From contig JAIXMF010000004.1 in assembly GCA_025201365.1 (NCBI GenBank), positions 1,426,001 through 1,490,000 on the forward strand: a DNA stretch of 64,000 bases. The letters are read 5' to 3'. A program made the position numbers and the translations under genes. This DNA is from Syncephalis plumigaleata (taxonomy: Eukaryota; Zoopagomycota; Zoopagomycetes; Zoopagales; Piptocephalidaceae). Of this stretch, positions 1 to 11,663 are shown one piece after another (the stretch's first letter is position 1; the number at the start of each line of letters is the position of its first letter). The notes under the pieces are model-generated. The model did no database searches. It was not told the origin of the DNA and was given only the letters and a program-made list of their open reading frames with translations.

Positions 1-642
1 TACGATAACTTGGGCGATATCATTCAACGGGCAGATGCTCAACTCTACAATGACATGAACACATACTGGCCATCCTATAAAGGTGATGCACCTGAGTTCT
101 GGTAAGTGATACTAATAGTGATGATGTTCACTCCTTTATACTTACATTGTTGTTTCCATATTGGTACATCTACTCCCCTATGCTCGATCCCTTTTCTCTA
201 TCATCGATGAATGGATTGGTTCAGGTCACATGAATGGAATAAACACGGTACTTGTGTCTCCACCCTTGAACCAAAGTGTCTGGGTTCAAATGCTCCCCAG
301 TATCAGGATGTCATCGAGTATTTCCGTATGGCACTCGCTCTACGACAGCAATTCAATCCTTACACTGCGCTTGCTAAAGCGAATATCACACCGGGCAACA
401 AATACGAACGGGATCGTTTCGCCAATGCCCTTAGTGATGCTTGGGGTGTTCCCGTCGATCTACACTGTAGTAAGGGGCAACTACAAGAGATACGTCTATG
501 GATGAAGGTGCGTGGACGTGATCAATTCATTGCCGTGCCATCATCATCGAAGAATGGCGGTAATTCATGTGGTCGTCTCATATCCTACCCCATAAAGGAT
601 AAGAATAGCAAGCAAACAGTAGTCAATGATATTCATCTTTAA
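1..642 (+). CDS. Secreted ribonuclease T2 (5' end outside window)
   Basis: A T2-family endoribonuclease, which cleaves single-stranded RNA through a 2',3'-cyclic phosphate; such enzymes are usually secreted or vacuolar. Visible exons are <1-101 and 225-642; the intron 102-224 (gtaagt...cag) splits a Trp codon as TG|G. After splicing, the active-site motif CAS II reads S-HEWNKHGTC, with the catalytic His, Glu, Lys and His present, preceded by the family's YWPSY element. The C-terminal part keeps the SAWGVPV-like beta strand and the core Cys residues. CAS I (HGLWP) and the signal peptide lie upstream of the window. The gene is a tandem paralogue of the complete gene that starts about 160 bp downstream, with the same intron position. 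Family assignment is firm; substrate and localisation are inferred. Confidence 0.9.
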
Positions 643-800
643 TAGAAGGTATTCTCGTTCTATTCTAATGACCAAATAAAAATGATAATGATTTAATGAC
701 AATAATGAAATAATGCACCTACTCCTCTTTATTTCTCACCATATACATCGTTTATTCTACTCACTCTCTTGTTATTATTCTTGCTTATATCTATATCACT

Positions 801-1880
801 ATGCTACTCTCGTCTAGTCTATCAAAGCTGCTACTTGTATCTAGTGCAGTAATGAGCTTTATTGCTCACTCATCTGTCCTCGGTCACTACACCGATACTG
901 TTGTTAACTATCGTGATGAGGCATCTACTTGGCATGCTAAACACGCCATTGCTCCCGAGAAGGAAGCACTACTCTTGTCTAAATTACAGCAACAATCTCG
1001 TCGAGGCATGTGCCCTACCGATACAATGTCCTGCGAACGAACCGATATAGACCGTTGCTGCTCGCCTGTTATGGGCTTAGTTGTATTTGTTCAACAGGTA
1101 AGAGGAGTATGATATCGTATTATTGAATGGTTTACTTATTGTCATTGTCATTGTCTATCTAATCAGTGGTATCCAAAACTCGGTGGTCCCACTGATTTTA
1201 CGATGCATGGATTATGGCCCGATAACTGGTGAGTAGTACTCTCTATCGATTATATGAAATTTAACCTAATAATTCATTCATTTGTTAGTGATGGTACATT
1301 GGGACCAGGAGGTGGTTGCGATAACACTCGTAACTATCCGAATCTAGGCGAGATTATCAAGAATGCCGATGTTAATCTCTACACAAATATGACAACTTAC
1401 TGGCCATCTTACAAAGGAAATGCTGCTAGTTTCTGGTAAGTAGATAGCGAATGATTTATTCTGTTAATGATCATGAATGCTTACCATGTATTTAGGTCGC
1501 ATGAATGGAATAAGCATGGCACTTGTGTGTCTACTCTTGAGCCAACCTGTCTAGGTCCACAAGCACCACCGCATCAAGATGTATTGGAATACTTTAGTCG
1601 AATTATGGAATTACGTCAAGAATTCAATGCGTATGAAGCGTTGAAACGAGCAGGTATTACCCCTGGTCAGAAATACGATCATGCAGCATTCGAGGCAGCA
1701 TTCGAATCAGCATGGGGTGTACCCGTAACACTCAAGTGTCGTCGTGGTCAGATTCAAGAAGTTTGGATGTGGATGAAAGTGCGAGGTCGTGATCAATATA
1801 CGCCAACCAAGTTCAACTCAGGTAAAGGCAGCACATGCGGTCGAGTGATCTACTATCCACCTAAAGCAAGACAGCAATAA
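801..1880 (+). CDS. Secreted ribonuclease T2, complete
   Basis: Complete T2 ribonuclease with exons 801-1097, 1167-1228, 1289-1435 and 1496-1880, giving 296 residues. A hydrophobic leader (MLLSSSLSKLLLVSSAVMSF) fits secretion. CAS I reads FTMHGLWP in exon 2 and CAS II reads SHEWNKHGTC across the exon 3/4 junction, so both catalytic His residues and the supporting Glu and Lys are present. The N-terminal part carries paired Cys residues (CPTDTMSCERTDIDRCC). The joins keep the frame: three of the four exon ends fall inside codons (TG|T, TG|G), and each restores a conserved residue. It lies head-to-tail with the partial paralogue upstream. Such enzymes in saprobic or parasitic fungi serve nutrient RNA degradation or act on hosts; which applies here cannot be told. 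Confidence 0.93.
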
Positions 1881-3432
1881 CTAGTATACCTAGTATAATA
1901 ATAATACTGTTATATGGTATCAAACTGAATACAGAAGATGATAATATTAACTGATTTATTGTTTATTTATACAAGCATGATGTAGCATTGTAATACAAAT
2001 AAACACATAGTAAATTAACTAGATATTCGTATTAATTATGCTGCAATTGAATAGCTATATAAATAGAACCACTGCTACTATTAGTTCCTTCCTGTCCCTT
2101 CATTCAGTCAATGGTTGTATTGATAAATGATGTACCTATTACATTGCTGTTATCATGAGACATGCATTTTTGTAGAATGTTACACGCACAGACAGCCAAC
2201 CTGCTTATACTACTCTTCTACTCGTCATTATTGCTCTCCTTTTTCCTTCTATATCGTGTGTTCCGTTTCGTTTCTCTCCTCCTCTTCTTCTTTGTTAATC
2301 GCCTTATTCAATAGGAAGAAGAAACACCGCACCATAGATTATGTTTCGTATCTCCCACGTGAAAATAAATTCAACTATCCTCGAGGATGATTGGCCTGTA
2401 CATTCCGCCAGATCACATGTCAGTAACCATTGTGGACTTCCATTTGATATAATAACACACACACGCACACGCAGAATGACATCGTTATTGTTCATTTTAA
2501 CCACATACAAATTTGATCGACACCAGCAAACTACCACACACACGCACACCATCATTGACTTGTTGCCCCAATTTCTCTATTTCTCTCTTTCTCGCTTTAT
2601 CTATTTCTATCTATCTCTAAATTGGTGGTATTTCTTCTTTCTCGTTCAGCGTATTTCCCATTGAGTTTATTTGATTCATTTTGTGGTTGTCGTCTTACCT
2701 TCTACTTTTGCATTTATCTTGACTGAATTATTAGCGTGTTTATACTGGATACTCATAAACGTGTTCTATACCACTTGATACGTGGGAGTGAGCGTGACCC
2801 TACTATTTGAGGTTATTTGCACTGCTCTGTCTGTCTTTTATTCTATTTGTATTGAGATTACAGTGATACGGAAAAGTTATTCAATCAGGTAAGCTTATGG
2901 TATTTATGAGCAATATCGTTTGTTTCCTATCTTATAGTACTCGGGTTATTTCTTTATCTACATATATGCAATAGCTAGAAGCGATATTGTCACGTAGCTT
3001 TAACTAGAACACTAGGAATAGACAAATAGTGAACTAGTTGTTATAATTAGCGAGAGGAGAGGAGAGGGACACGTTTAGGTATGCATGGTGTTCCCTCTTT
3101 TCCTTCCTCTCTCGCTCACTCTCTCTATTCTTGTATGTGTGCATATGTATATATGTGTGTATGCGTGTGTGTATGCGCATAAGTAAACGTGTGTGTATAT
3201 GCTTGTATACCCCCCTTTTTCTCGTTCTATTCATTGCCATTTCTTTTTATTGTCAGTAGCGTATTGCTCTTTACCATTATATATACATTGAATGATAGTG
3301 TAGCATTATTCTATTACGGTGACTAACCAGTATTTGTATCTAAATAGATAGTGGAACTCTAGTTATACTTGTTTCTTTCGAGTTGGTGCGCATATATATA
3401 TACACAGATATATATCCACATAACCTCTACCC
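1881..3432. other. Intergenic: RNase T2 3' end and Opi1 upstream region
   Basis: No coding signal I trust. The stretch holds an A/T-rich RNase 3' flank, pyrimidine-rich tracts (2210-2300, 2570-2650, 3090-3130), short (CA)n runs near 2455-2475 and 2535-2548, and a (GT)n-like tract at 3130-3200. Small open frames here consist of simple sequence. A donor-like CAG|gtaagc at about 2889 may belong to a 5' UTR intron of the Opi1 gene; this is not certain. Confidence 0.5.
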
Positions 3433-5366
3433 ATGGAGGGTGTAGAATCCAGTGATAACCGATCTACCTACAGATCGCGTATGTCCATCACGGAGCTGTG
3501 TAATTCCTCTGTTCATTCCGAGGATGTAGCAAACGGTCAACTAGATGACACCATGGATACCGATGATGTAGCCATTGTGACTGGCGATGCTGCCTCCATC
3601 TATGACAATCCTACCACGGAAGAGGAAATGGCTGCCATTGCCGCGCTAGGCAATCTTCGTCGTGGCGAGCCTACCATGTATGCAGAAGAGGATAAAACCG
3701 ATACGCCTGATGTGCCAATAGTCAATGGTGAGGATTTCATATCACGAGTGGCCAACATTCCATTGGTGAAATCTACCATTCGATTCTACGACAAAAGCAA
3801 GGCAAATTCACGAGTTGTTAAGGTAATATAGGAGAGATGATACACGACATTCATACGAGCAAGTGCACTAATCTACCGCGATTTATCCGTTTCGATAATT
3901 ATAGTATGGTGCTGAAATGATGGAGTCTTCAATGAAAACGATTAGTCAACCGGTACTCAATCGATTAGAGCCAAGGCTAGGTCAATTGGATGAATTTGCT
4001 TGTCGTCAACTTGATAAGGTAAATGATGGAATAAGCTAGACTATTTCATTCGCATAACTTGCTAGAATGTAATCTAATTAGTTTCATTTACTATACACCT
4101 ATAGTTCCAAGGCAGTAATAGTACAGTAGTAGTAAATCGTGATGGTGACACTGCTTACAGCACAGATGTATATACTGATGAAGTAACTGGTAACAACGAA
4201 CTTCGACATCGATCCACGGCAAATACACAGCAATCAGGTAAGAATAGATGGATAAAGAAGGCGTATACCATAGATTGCTGTAGATTATTAAACGTCTCCA
4301 TCCATTCTAATATAGATCATGAAATGAGTGCACAACAAACGACGGATAATCAAATGGCCGTAACATCTACCGGCAATAACTCGATTGTAGCCGCTGAGCG
4401 TACACCACAGCGTAGTCGATGGCAGAAACTGCTGGTGGAAGCGAGTACCGCTGCAGGTGCAGGTGCGGCAGCACTTAGCGAAGAAGGAATGCGTAGTTTA
4501 AAGTATTGTCTCGAATGGTTGTCGGTAAGTGACTACTATTTGTTATTACTACTAGAATCAAAATGTACATATATGCTAAATTTACTTATTTTGTATTCTA
4601 GTATGCCGTACGACATATCGAGCATCAAATCTATTTGCTTCGCTCGTTTATTGCATCCATTACTGATGGTGTGAGTGAAAGTCAAAATGCAAACCAAGAA
4701 GCGACACCATCCAACGCGGTAGTTCATCCCAACACTAACACGCTAGCCACCATTAAGCGTGAAGTAGTTGAAACACTACGTAAAGTGGTAGAGGTTATCG
4801 GACGATATGCCGGTGCGTGTCTACCACGAGAGGCTCGTAGCACCGTACGTAGTTTCATTCTCGGTCTACCTAGTCGATGGGCGTCATTGAACTCGGATCT
4901 ATCCGCCGTCAGCAGTATGGTGTCATCCCCATGTCAATCACCATTATTGACGCCTACAACACCACCATCGATGATGCTACCAGGATCGCATCCTCAACTT
5001 ACACCGACCGACTCGGCCAATCGTGTACTTGCACTAGCTACGGAATCACTTTTAATGCTCAAGAGTGTAGCAGATGTATTTGGCGAAACAAAGGATCGTG
5101 CCGAAGTACTCGTGGATCGCTTGCGTAGTATGGGATACTCACCAGCCGGTGATATCGATCCATACGGTCATTCAACGCAACTATCACCCGAGATGCTTGC
5201 TTCCCGTTTACAAGCGGTAGCCCAGCAATCAGAGTACGCGCAACAGGAAACAAATGTCACAGGTCATTTTAGCACTGAAGCACAGCCCAATTATTATAAT
5301 GGATCAGATGCTACTACTGCTACTGCTACCATTCCAACACATGGTGCCGCACAAATGGAACTCTAA
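3433..5366 (+). CDS. OPI1: Opi1-family transcriptional regulator
   Basis: Five exons, 3433-3822, 3905-4018, 4105-4237, 4316-4524 and 4602-5366, join in frame to 536 residues. Signature blocks of the fungal Opi1 family are visible in order: an N-terminal IPLVKSTIRFYDKSKANSR segment, then YGAEMMESSMK with DEFACRQLDK in exon 2, then LLVEASTAAGAGAAALSEEG in exon 4, and the C-terminal LPREARSTVRSFILGLPSRW in exon 5. In yeast, Opi1 is a repressor of inositol- and choline-responsive phospholipid genes; it is held at the ER by phosphatidic acid and the VAP protein Scs2 and moves to the nucleus when phosphatidic acid falls. A phospholipase D, which makes phosphatidic acid, lies 18 kb away, but nothing in the sequence links the two. 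Family call is firm; target genes are unknown. Confidence 0.88.
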
Positions 5367-5737
5367 AACATCATCTACACGTTTGTATGTGTGTATGCGT
5401 GTGTATGATACTAACTACCAACCAACTATACGAGATAATATTCTACATATATCCTATATATATATACTACACGAGGCTATATTGTTTTATTCGTGGTTTA
5501 TCCCTCCTCCCCCCCTCTCTCTATCTCTCTATCTTTATCTCATCATCCTCTCTTTTATTGTATCCTAAATACTCGAGCTATTACTTACTAACAAACACAT
5601 CCAACTGTTATGGCATGGGCACATTTAGTCGTCTACCAATCTACATGATGTGATGGTGATACTCGCGATGATAAAAAGGTGGCTAGCAGTCGTAGTCTTG
5701 CTTGTGTTGTGTCATGACTTGACTATACATTTAATGG

Positions 5738-5778
<41 letters not shown>

Positions 5779-6078
5779 TGTTGTTCAACCAACCACTAGC
5801 AGCAATATTAGCGTTCTAGTAATATCATCTACTAGAGACTCATGGTTTTTCTATGTTTATTCATTCATTCATATTCATATTCATATTCTTCTACATTCTC
5901 TCACTTTACTTTCCAACATGTGCTATTTTATTTTACCCGAGTAACGACGTGTTCTTTTCTTTCTATTTCTTTTTAACATAAACATTATTTCGTTTTATTT
6001 ACTAATGATACTGATGTCTAAATTGGTTCATGTATTTATTCTGAAGTGATCATAACACGGATTCATTATAAAAACGTG
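5367..6078. other. Intergenic with (AC)n microsatellite
   Basis: 3' flank of the Opi1 gene. An uninterrupted (AC)15 tract runs 5747-5776. Around it are T- and CT-rich stretches and short TTCAT repeats at about 5858-5890. I see no gene. Confidence 0.6.
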
Positions 6079-6660
6079 CTATTTATTCGCAATGGAACGG
6101 ATAAAGACCATCTGACGACAAGGACAAATGTGTAAGCAGATGCGCACTTCTATTGTACGATTAAGCCGATGAATAGTAACTACATTCATGCTATAGATCG
6201 AATTAATAAGCGATTCGATATGTTTGCAATAGCCATCCTTGATCTTGTTTGATAAACTACACTTAGACAAGACAGCATTAACGCTTAACAAATGATACAA
6301 CTCGATAGTTGTACGAAAGTAGACGATCGTATTGTAATGATAGCGATGGCTACCTATACATGGTGGCATAGCATTACGATTAATACGAGGCAGTATGGCA
6401 TGTACACCGTGTTTGATCCATTCATGTCTCCAGAATGCCTCGAAATTACTCGTGTAGGATGGCCAGTAATCGTGCATATCATGTAGTAATCCTATATCTG
6501 ATTCACGTATGATACTAGTGATATTATTTCTGGTATACTATAGCAATGATCAGTTAGATCGATGATTTATTGTATGTATGACAATGTCATCGATTTTATA
6601 CCCGTTGATGAATGGATAGGTTGTGTCGTTGTTGTGGCCATAATCCATGAATGGTAAATT
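6079..6660 (-). pseudogene. Divergent or decayed ribonuclease T2 copy
   Basis: On the minus strand, about 6655-6590 encodes KFTIHGLWP, a good CAS I motif, and 6477-6079 encodes DYWPSY followed by FWRHEWIKHG, matching CAS II. Relative to the two genes at the window start the copy lacks the intron that splits the Trp before HEW, and its C-terminal half no longer resembles the family. I find no clean signal peptide or complete exon chain. It may be a decayed third paralogue or a fast-evolving one with an altered active site. Confidence 0.6.
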
Positions 6661-7264
6661 TACGTGAACTTTGCTGGTTGAGTGGGATCTATTTAGATAA
6701 AAGTTAAATATAGTAATGTTACAGTAGAATAGTTACAATATTGCTTGTTGTGCTAGTACAAACGAATACTGCAATACGTAAAGCGACAATGTTGAACAAA
6801 TAATCGAGAACCTTGTATCGTCAATGGTTAACGCATAACTACAAAAATGCGTACATTATTACCGTAAATGTCTCAGTATTGACTGTAATTCATAGCATAA
6901 ATGATTATTATAATGATGATACGTTACTCATGAAATGAATAGTACAAAATGCTTGTATTATTATAAAATTCTAATATATATATCCAACTAACAATCATAG
7001 ATTAGTTATTACACGATAAATAATGCTTCATTTGATAAAGAAGAGCAATGTTCAAATGATGAAGACTAGTTTGAATACATTGTAAATGATGATTATCAGG
7101 TAAACTGTTACATAGAATAATGATGATAATGATGGTATTCATCTTGTACTATTGATGCTTTTGACATACTTACCAATCAATTATCAAGTGATGTTATCTT
7201 TACATTTAACAACGATTATCATCAATATCAATATGCTTAATGAAGTACGAGTATAAACAAAATG
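6661..7264. other. Intergenic, A/T-rich
   Basis: A/T-rich sequence between the divergent RNase T2 copy and the 3' end of the Cys-rich secreted-protein gene. I see no coding potential or structured repeat. Confidence 0.5.
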
Positions 7265-7270
7265 TTTATT
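7265..7270 (-). terminator. Poly(A) signal of the Cys-rich protein gene
   Basis: TTTATT on the plus strand is AATAAA on the minus strand, about 10 nt beyond the stop codon region of the 7280-7693 gene. Confidence 0.5.
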
Positions 7271-7279
7271 TGATCTGTT

Positions 7280-7693
7280 TCAATTGAAGTCACTACACTT
7301 CTTAGGACTAGGGCTAGGTGGGGCTGGATATGGGGCTGGAGTTGGCTCGGTAGGTATTTTAGCGCACTTGCTGTTTACACACTTGAGGCCATTGATGCAA
7401 ACCTGGAGAGCATTGCAGTGTCCCGATTCAGCTGTGACATACTCCATACATACACTCTTAGTGTTATAGACGCTTTTACCAGCATCACTGAAATCACCTG
7501 GTCTATCGCATATAAGACCATTGCGGCAGGCAATTGTAACTTTCTCCTTGCTATTTTCAATCGGCTTCTCAATACCGCATTGCTCGCCAAGGTAGGCTAC
7601 CGGTGCTTTGCTGGATGAGGTTGAATAGGCGCTTCCAATGACGGCTGCGCTGGCGATGATGGCGACGGCGAAGATCTTGCTAATGGACAACAT
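7280..7693 (-). CDS. Small secreted cysteine-rich protein
   Basis: Single-exon gene of 137 residues. It begins with a textbook signal peptide (MLSISKIFAVAIIASAAVIG, cleavage likely after a nearby Ala/Ser). The mature part has nine Cys residues, including GLICD, NGLKC and VNSKCAK, a spacing that resembles small disulfide-knotted secreted proteins, and then a Pro-rich PTEPTPAPYPAPPSPSPK tail ending in one last Cys. I do not recognise a named family; the pattern is like dickkopf- or colipase-type Cys modules, but that is only a resemblance. A TATA box (7891-7897 on this strand) and an AATAAA just past the stop frame it, supporting a real, well-expressed gene. In fungi such proteins are often effectors or wall-associated; no function can be assigned. 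Confidence 0.75.
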   Translation of the reverse strand: MLSISKIFAVAIIASAAVIGSAYSTSSSKAPVAYLGEQCGIEKPIENSKEKVTIACRNGLICDRPGDFSDAGKSVYNTKSVCMEYVTAESGHCNALQVCINGLKCVNSKCAKIPTEPTPAPYPAPPSPSPKKCSDFN

Positions 7694-7890
7694 GGTTACA
7701 AATGAAGTTGAAGTTGAAGTTGTTGGAATCGAGTGATTGGTGCTTGGTGCTTGGTGCTTGATGCTCGGATGCTGATAATGATAGTCAGACGATTGCTAAT
7801 GCTGTGCAGTGAGATACAATTGTTGTGAAGGCTAAAGACAAGTTGTGATGATGATGTAGATGACAAGACAGCAGGGCTTGACACGCCTTT

Positions 7891-7897
7891 ATTTATA
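7891..7897 (-). promoter_or_regulatory. TATA box of the Cys-rich secreted protein gene
   Basis: Minus strand reads TATAAAT about 200 nt upstream of the start codon, in a G/C-richer setting. The long interval implies a 5' UTR of about 170 nt. Confidence 0.5.
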
Positions 7898-7929
7898 CTA
7901 GTCGAGCACACTCGAATGATTTATTCCAC

Positions 7930-9017
7930 TATGCGATAATCCGTAAGAGAAAGCATGAACACTCCCGCTTACCAGAACAATGAACGCTAGTGTTAGTACA
8001 TGGGTAGGACAGGTGATAGTACAAAGAAGTGATTGCTAGAATGAGCCAATGATTGTTTTTGGTTAAGGCACGCTGATGCATTATTACCTTTGTCTTGTCG
8101 TGCTTTGTTTTCACTCCTCATTGTTAAATACCTTTGCAGTATTAGTGCGCATGTAGAACTAGTAACATGTCAAAGGCGTTTACATAGAGCGAGAACGAAA
8201 TAGAATGTAATTATTTATGGTAAATATTACACTTGTCATACTAGTGAAGAACAAAGCATTCGAGAGAGTGATCTTTATTGTCGATTGATGACTTTGATGT
8301 AGGTTTAGTGGAAATGACAAATGGAATCATAATGATATAATCATTGCTATACATTATCAGTAACTAGTAATAGCACTGCTAATTGATATCTTCATATACG
8401 CTTGCCATTAGAATGTATCATCTAAGCGTATAGCAATGATAATTGACCTATCTACAAATACCTTGACATCAATATACATGAAAACAATCAATTTGTACCA
8501 CAATTTGTACGCCATTTCTCATAGGCAAGCTGTACAAATATAGCAAAACAAAGAAAGTTGCTAATCTAAATCTGTATTGTTATCATTGTTTTTAGTGCAT
8601 TCAAAGGAGACAACACTAACAATGTTTGTCGAGCGTTGCTAGTTGATGCTAAAAATAAGTTGGAACCATCATCTTGACGAGTAAACAATAATTACATTGA
8701 GACAAAGAACATTTCTTTGTTCTCATTATTTCGCTTCGTCTACGTATACTTCTGTATTGCAAAGCTGGCCACGCATCATTGTTTTACTACTCACAACAAA
8801 TAATGATCATGATATGCTTTATTATTATAATAGAACGTGTATGTGTTTACAGTGGAACCATGCAAACATTGTGATGATCCAATAAAATAGTGGATAGGTC
8901 ATCCACCTCATTACAGGATCTCACTTTCTGATTAACGTTGTTAACCTTTTGCTTTAATAATGGTCGTGATAATAAAACTTACGTATTAAGATGTGATAGC
9001 GATAACAATCACGGTTA
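7930..9017. other. Intergenic, no gene seen
   Basis: A/T-rich sequence with only short open frames lacking splice context or recognisable motifs. No structured repeat was seen up to the start of the F-box duplication unit at about 9018. Confidence 0.5.
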
Positions 9018-10960
9018 AGTTGTTGTTGTTGTCCTTCATTTCTTGCACGTTTAGAAGTAATGGCACTTTGATGTAGTTGTGTTGAACACCGTTTCCATTG
9101 CGAAGACAGAGAATAATCTGAATAAAGTCAGACATGCTGCCATATCCCGATTCCATACACAATACTCGAATCCTTTACCATTCATGTCATCGTTACAATT
9201 CTGATGTGTACATCTAATAGAATAATGAATTAGTATATTGTTATAGATTGTACTTATCTTAAGAAGGCATGACAAGTGACAGTAGGATATCTCGTCAATT
9301 AGAAAGACTTGAACACCATACATCATTATTATCCACACTTGCGTATGATTTATTTGTGTATTCTTGATTAAAATAACGTCATCGTATTCCTCTACTCCAT
9401 ATCGTCCTTCTTATTCCATTCCACTATGTCTACTACTACTACTACTACTGAAATATCGAGTAATTCCAACTCGTCTTGTAGATTACTAGTTTGTCTGAAT
9501 ACTCTTCCATTTCATGACCTGCGTGTCTTTCGTAGTCTACTTGGTCATACCGAATTATTGCGTTTATCAGCATGTTCTCGCTCATTAAGAAACAGTGTTC
9601 GAAATGATAGAGCATTATGGCAAGAACTATACCATAGGGATTTCCTATCGGGAGCCTATTACGACAAAGAAATCGATTTCGTACTATGGTGTATACGCAC
9701 GGATGTCAACAATCCATGTACATTGGATAAACGAGCCGATCTACTAGAGAATGTAGACTGGTACAACACATATCGTCGACGAGTGAGCACCGAGAATAAT
9801 TGGCGATATGGACGATGCAAGACCACGCATATGATATGGAAGCTGACAAGGATGGAGTACGCTATCGCAATTCTAATAGTGATCATGGTATATTTATCAC
9901 ACAGTATAATCTCTTAGACAAAACGCCAGGTCATAGTTATACTTTAGAATATTTGCCACATTCAAATCTGAGATCAAGCAACAACATTGTATATAACAGT
10001 ACATTTTCCACATCGCCAAACATTATTTCACTGGATAGTGATAATGAAGGCCAGTATTTTTATGTTAAGGGTGACCATTACATAGCCGTATCTCCTAAGG
10101 AGGTTGAGAGCGATACCAACTATAATGTAAGAATACTTTCTCGCAAAAATGGTGGTGTTTTCACTACATTCAACGTTCCAACACCATATCGGGTGATAAC
10201 AATCGAGGGAAAATGGATATTATTAGTGAACATAGGATATCTGCAATACAGATTCTCGCCAATTTGTAAGTGTGGTAATTATACAATGATGCAATATAAC
10301 TAGTACTAATAATCAATGGATTTAGTGAATGCAATGGTATTCGATATAGATAATAGTATCATGTGTCCAGGAAGCATTAATGATACATGGCATGCGACTC
10401 GTTTCTACAAAACAACCGATAATACAGCAATAGTGTACACGGCAAGACTAGTCAAATATGATGATGTGGTTCGTATTGAATGGGCATTATACGAGTTCTC
10501 AAGCAATGATCCTGTTGTACAATTGCGAAGTGGTTGGTTTCAACTACCTATAAGGATGTCAAATGGATGGCTAGAGACGTATAGTTCATACGATTCGCAT
10601 ATGATCATAGGATTACATGGTCTTCCTGATTATGATCCACGCATAATCCATAGCGTAGCATACAGTGGTCAAAGTCACACTCCACGTAATTGCTACACTA
10701 TATCTAAGCACCATATACCTATTCCATTGTTAAGGGCTGGATGCAGATATTCAATATTTAATTCCAAATCAACAAAAGTATGGACAGACCTAACTTACAA
10801 TGACGATCAAGTATTACGAATACGGGGTACAGCTTCCATTGACAATGTTATAGGGGATCTCTATATTTTTGATGTAAAAAGATATAATCGTGTGTACAAT
10901 CGATTGCTTGTAGACATTAGTACAAAAGAAGTAATACGCAAATTGGAAGCATCAAGTACA
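9018..10960 (+). repeat. Segmental duplication unit, copy 1 (inverted copy at 58635-60535)
   Basis: This block, from about 400 bp upstream of the F-box gene to near its 3' end, is matched in reverse orientation by 58635-60535. Alignable landmarks include the upstream text around 9240-9330 with 60230-60310, the block coding for the WRYGRC motif (about 9800-9820 with 59745-59765) and the coding block around 10640-10920 with 58680-58940. The second copy is visibly decayed. Confidence 0.85.
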
Positions 10961-11053
10961 CGTAGGCATTTAAAAATTGACGCAATGGTTGGTACAATAG
11001 GTAGTTCCTATAGCAACCATGTGCAAATAATACAAGAATACGGCGAATTATAG
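9426..11053 (+). CDS. F-box protein with a long variable C-terminal region
   Basis: The N-terminus reads as an F-box (LPFHDLRVFRSLLGHTELLR, SACSRSLRNSV, WQELYHRDF), the Skp1-binding domain of SCF ubiquitin ligases. The rest, about 430 residues, is rich in Tyr, Asn and Asp and has no repeat class I can name. The model is 9426 to about 9820, then a second frame from about 9820 to 10265, an intron 10266-10325 (gtaagt, TACTAAT, TTTAG; T|TG gives Leu) and 10326-11053. Between the first two parts the frame shifts by one base near 9820-9850 with no convincing intron, so the gene may carry a frameshift or the assembly a base error. Its decayed inverted copy is at 58.6-60.2 kb. Confidence 0.7.
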
Positions 11054-11663
11054 CAAGCATAAATAAATCATACTATATTAGTTAATAAGAGCAGTGTTTA
11101 TACATTATTAAACCATAACACATGTTAATGCTTTCTATGTACTGAATGATTAATCGAATAAATCAACTATAGTAGCAATTGAGACATCAAGCTGTACAAA
11201 CTGATGAATGCTTCTCATTGCATAGAGAATGTTGCTCGATAGCACATGTACTGCGTCATCATTTCATTCTGCTTGATTGAAGCTTACTATCTGAATAATC
11301 TCGAATGCCATTATAACAATGCACTGAATAAAATAAGCATCCATATTGTCCTTTACTAAATGTTCCTGTCAATTCATTACAGCTTGTTAAAACTATTGTA
11401 ATATATGCTATCACGATCATTAACATCTCACTCAACTGCTAGAGCCATGTCAACTACTCAATAAAAATAGCAATGCGATGATGGTGTTAACAATTGTGCA
11501 AATTTATTTATTAATGAAAACAAAAGTTAAAGGCTAACAGTGTTAATCGACTGCAAAAACTCTGTACTAGTGGACTGTTAACAAACATTTTTGCAAGTGT
11601 CATTCTCGGATTCCATTTTTCTTTTCACGCTTCCGTCTATAATCTATTCGTTGCATTGGTAGA
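11054..11663. other. Intergenic between F-box gene and CBC2
   Basis: A/T-rich 3' flank and promoter sequence. No open frame or structured repeat of note. Confidence 0.5.
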
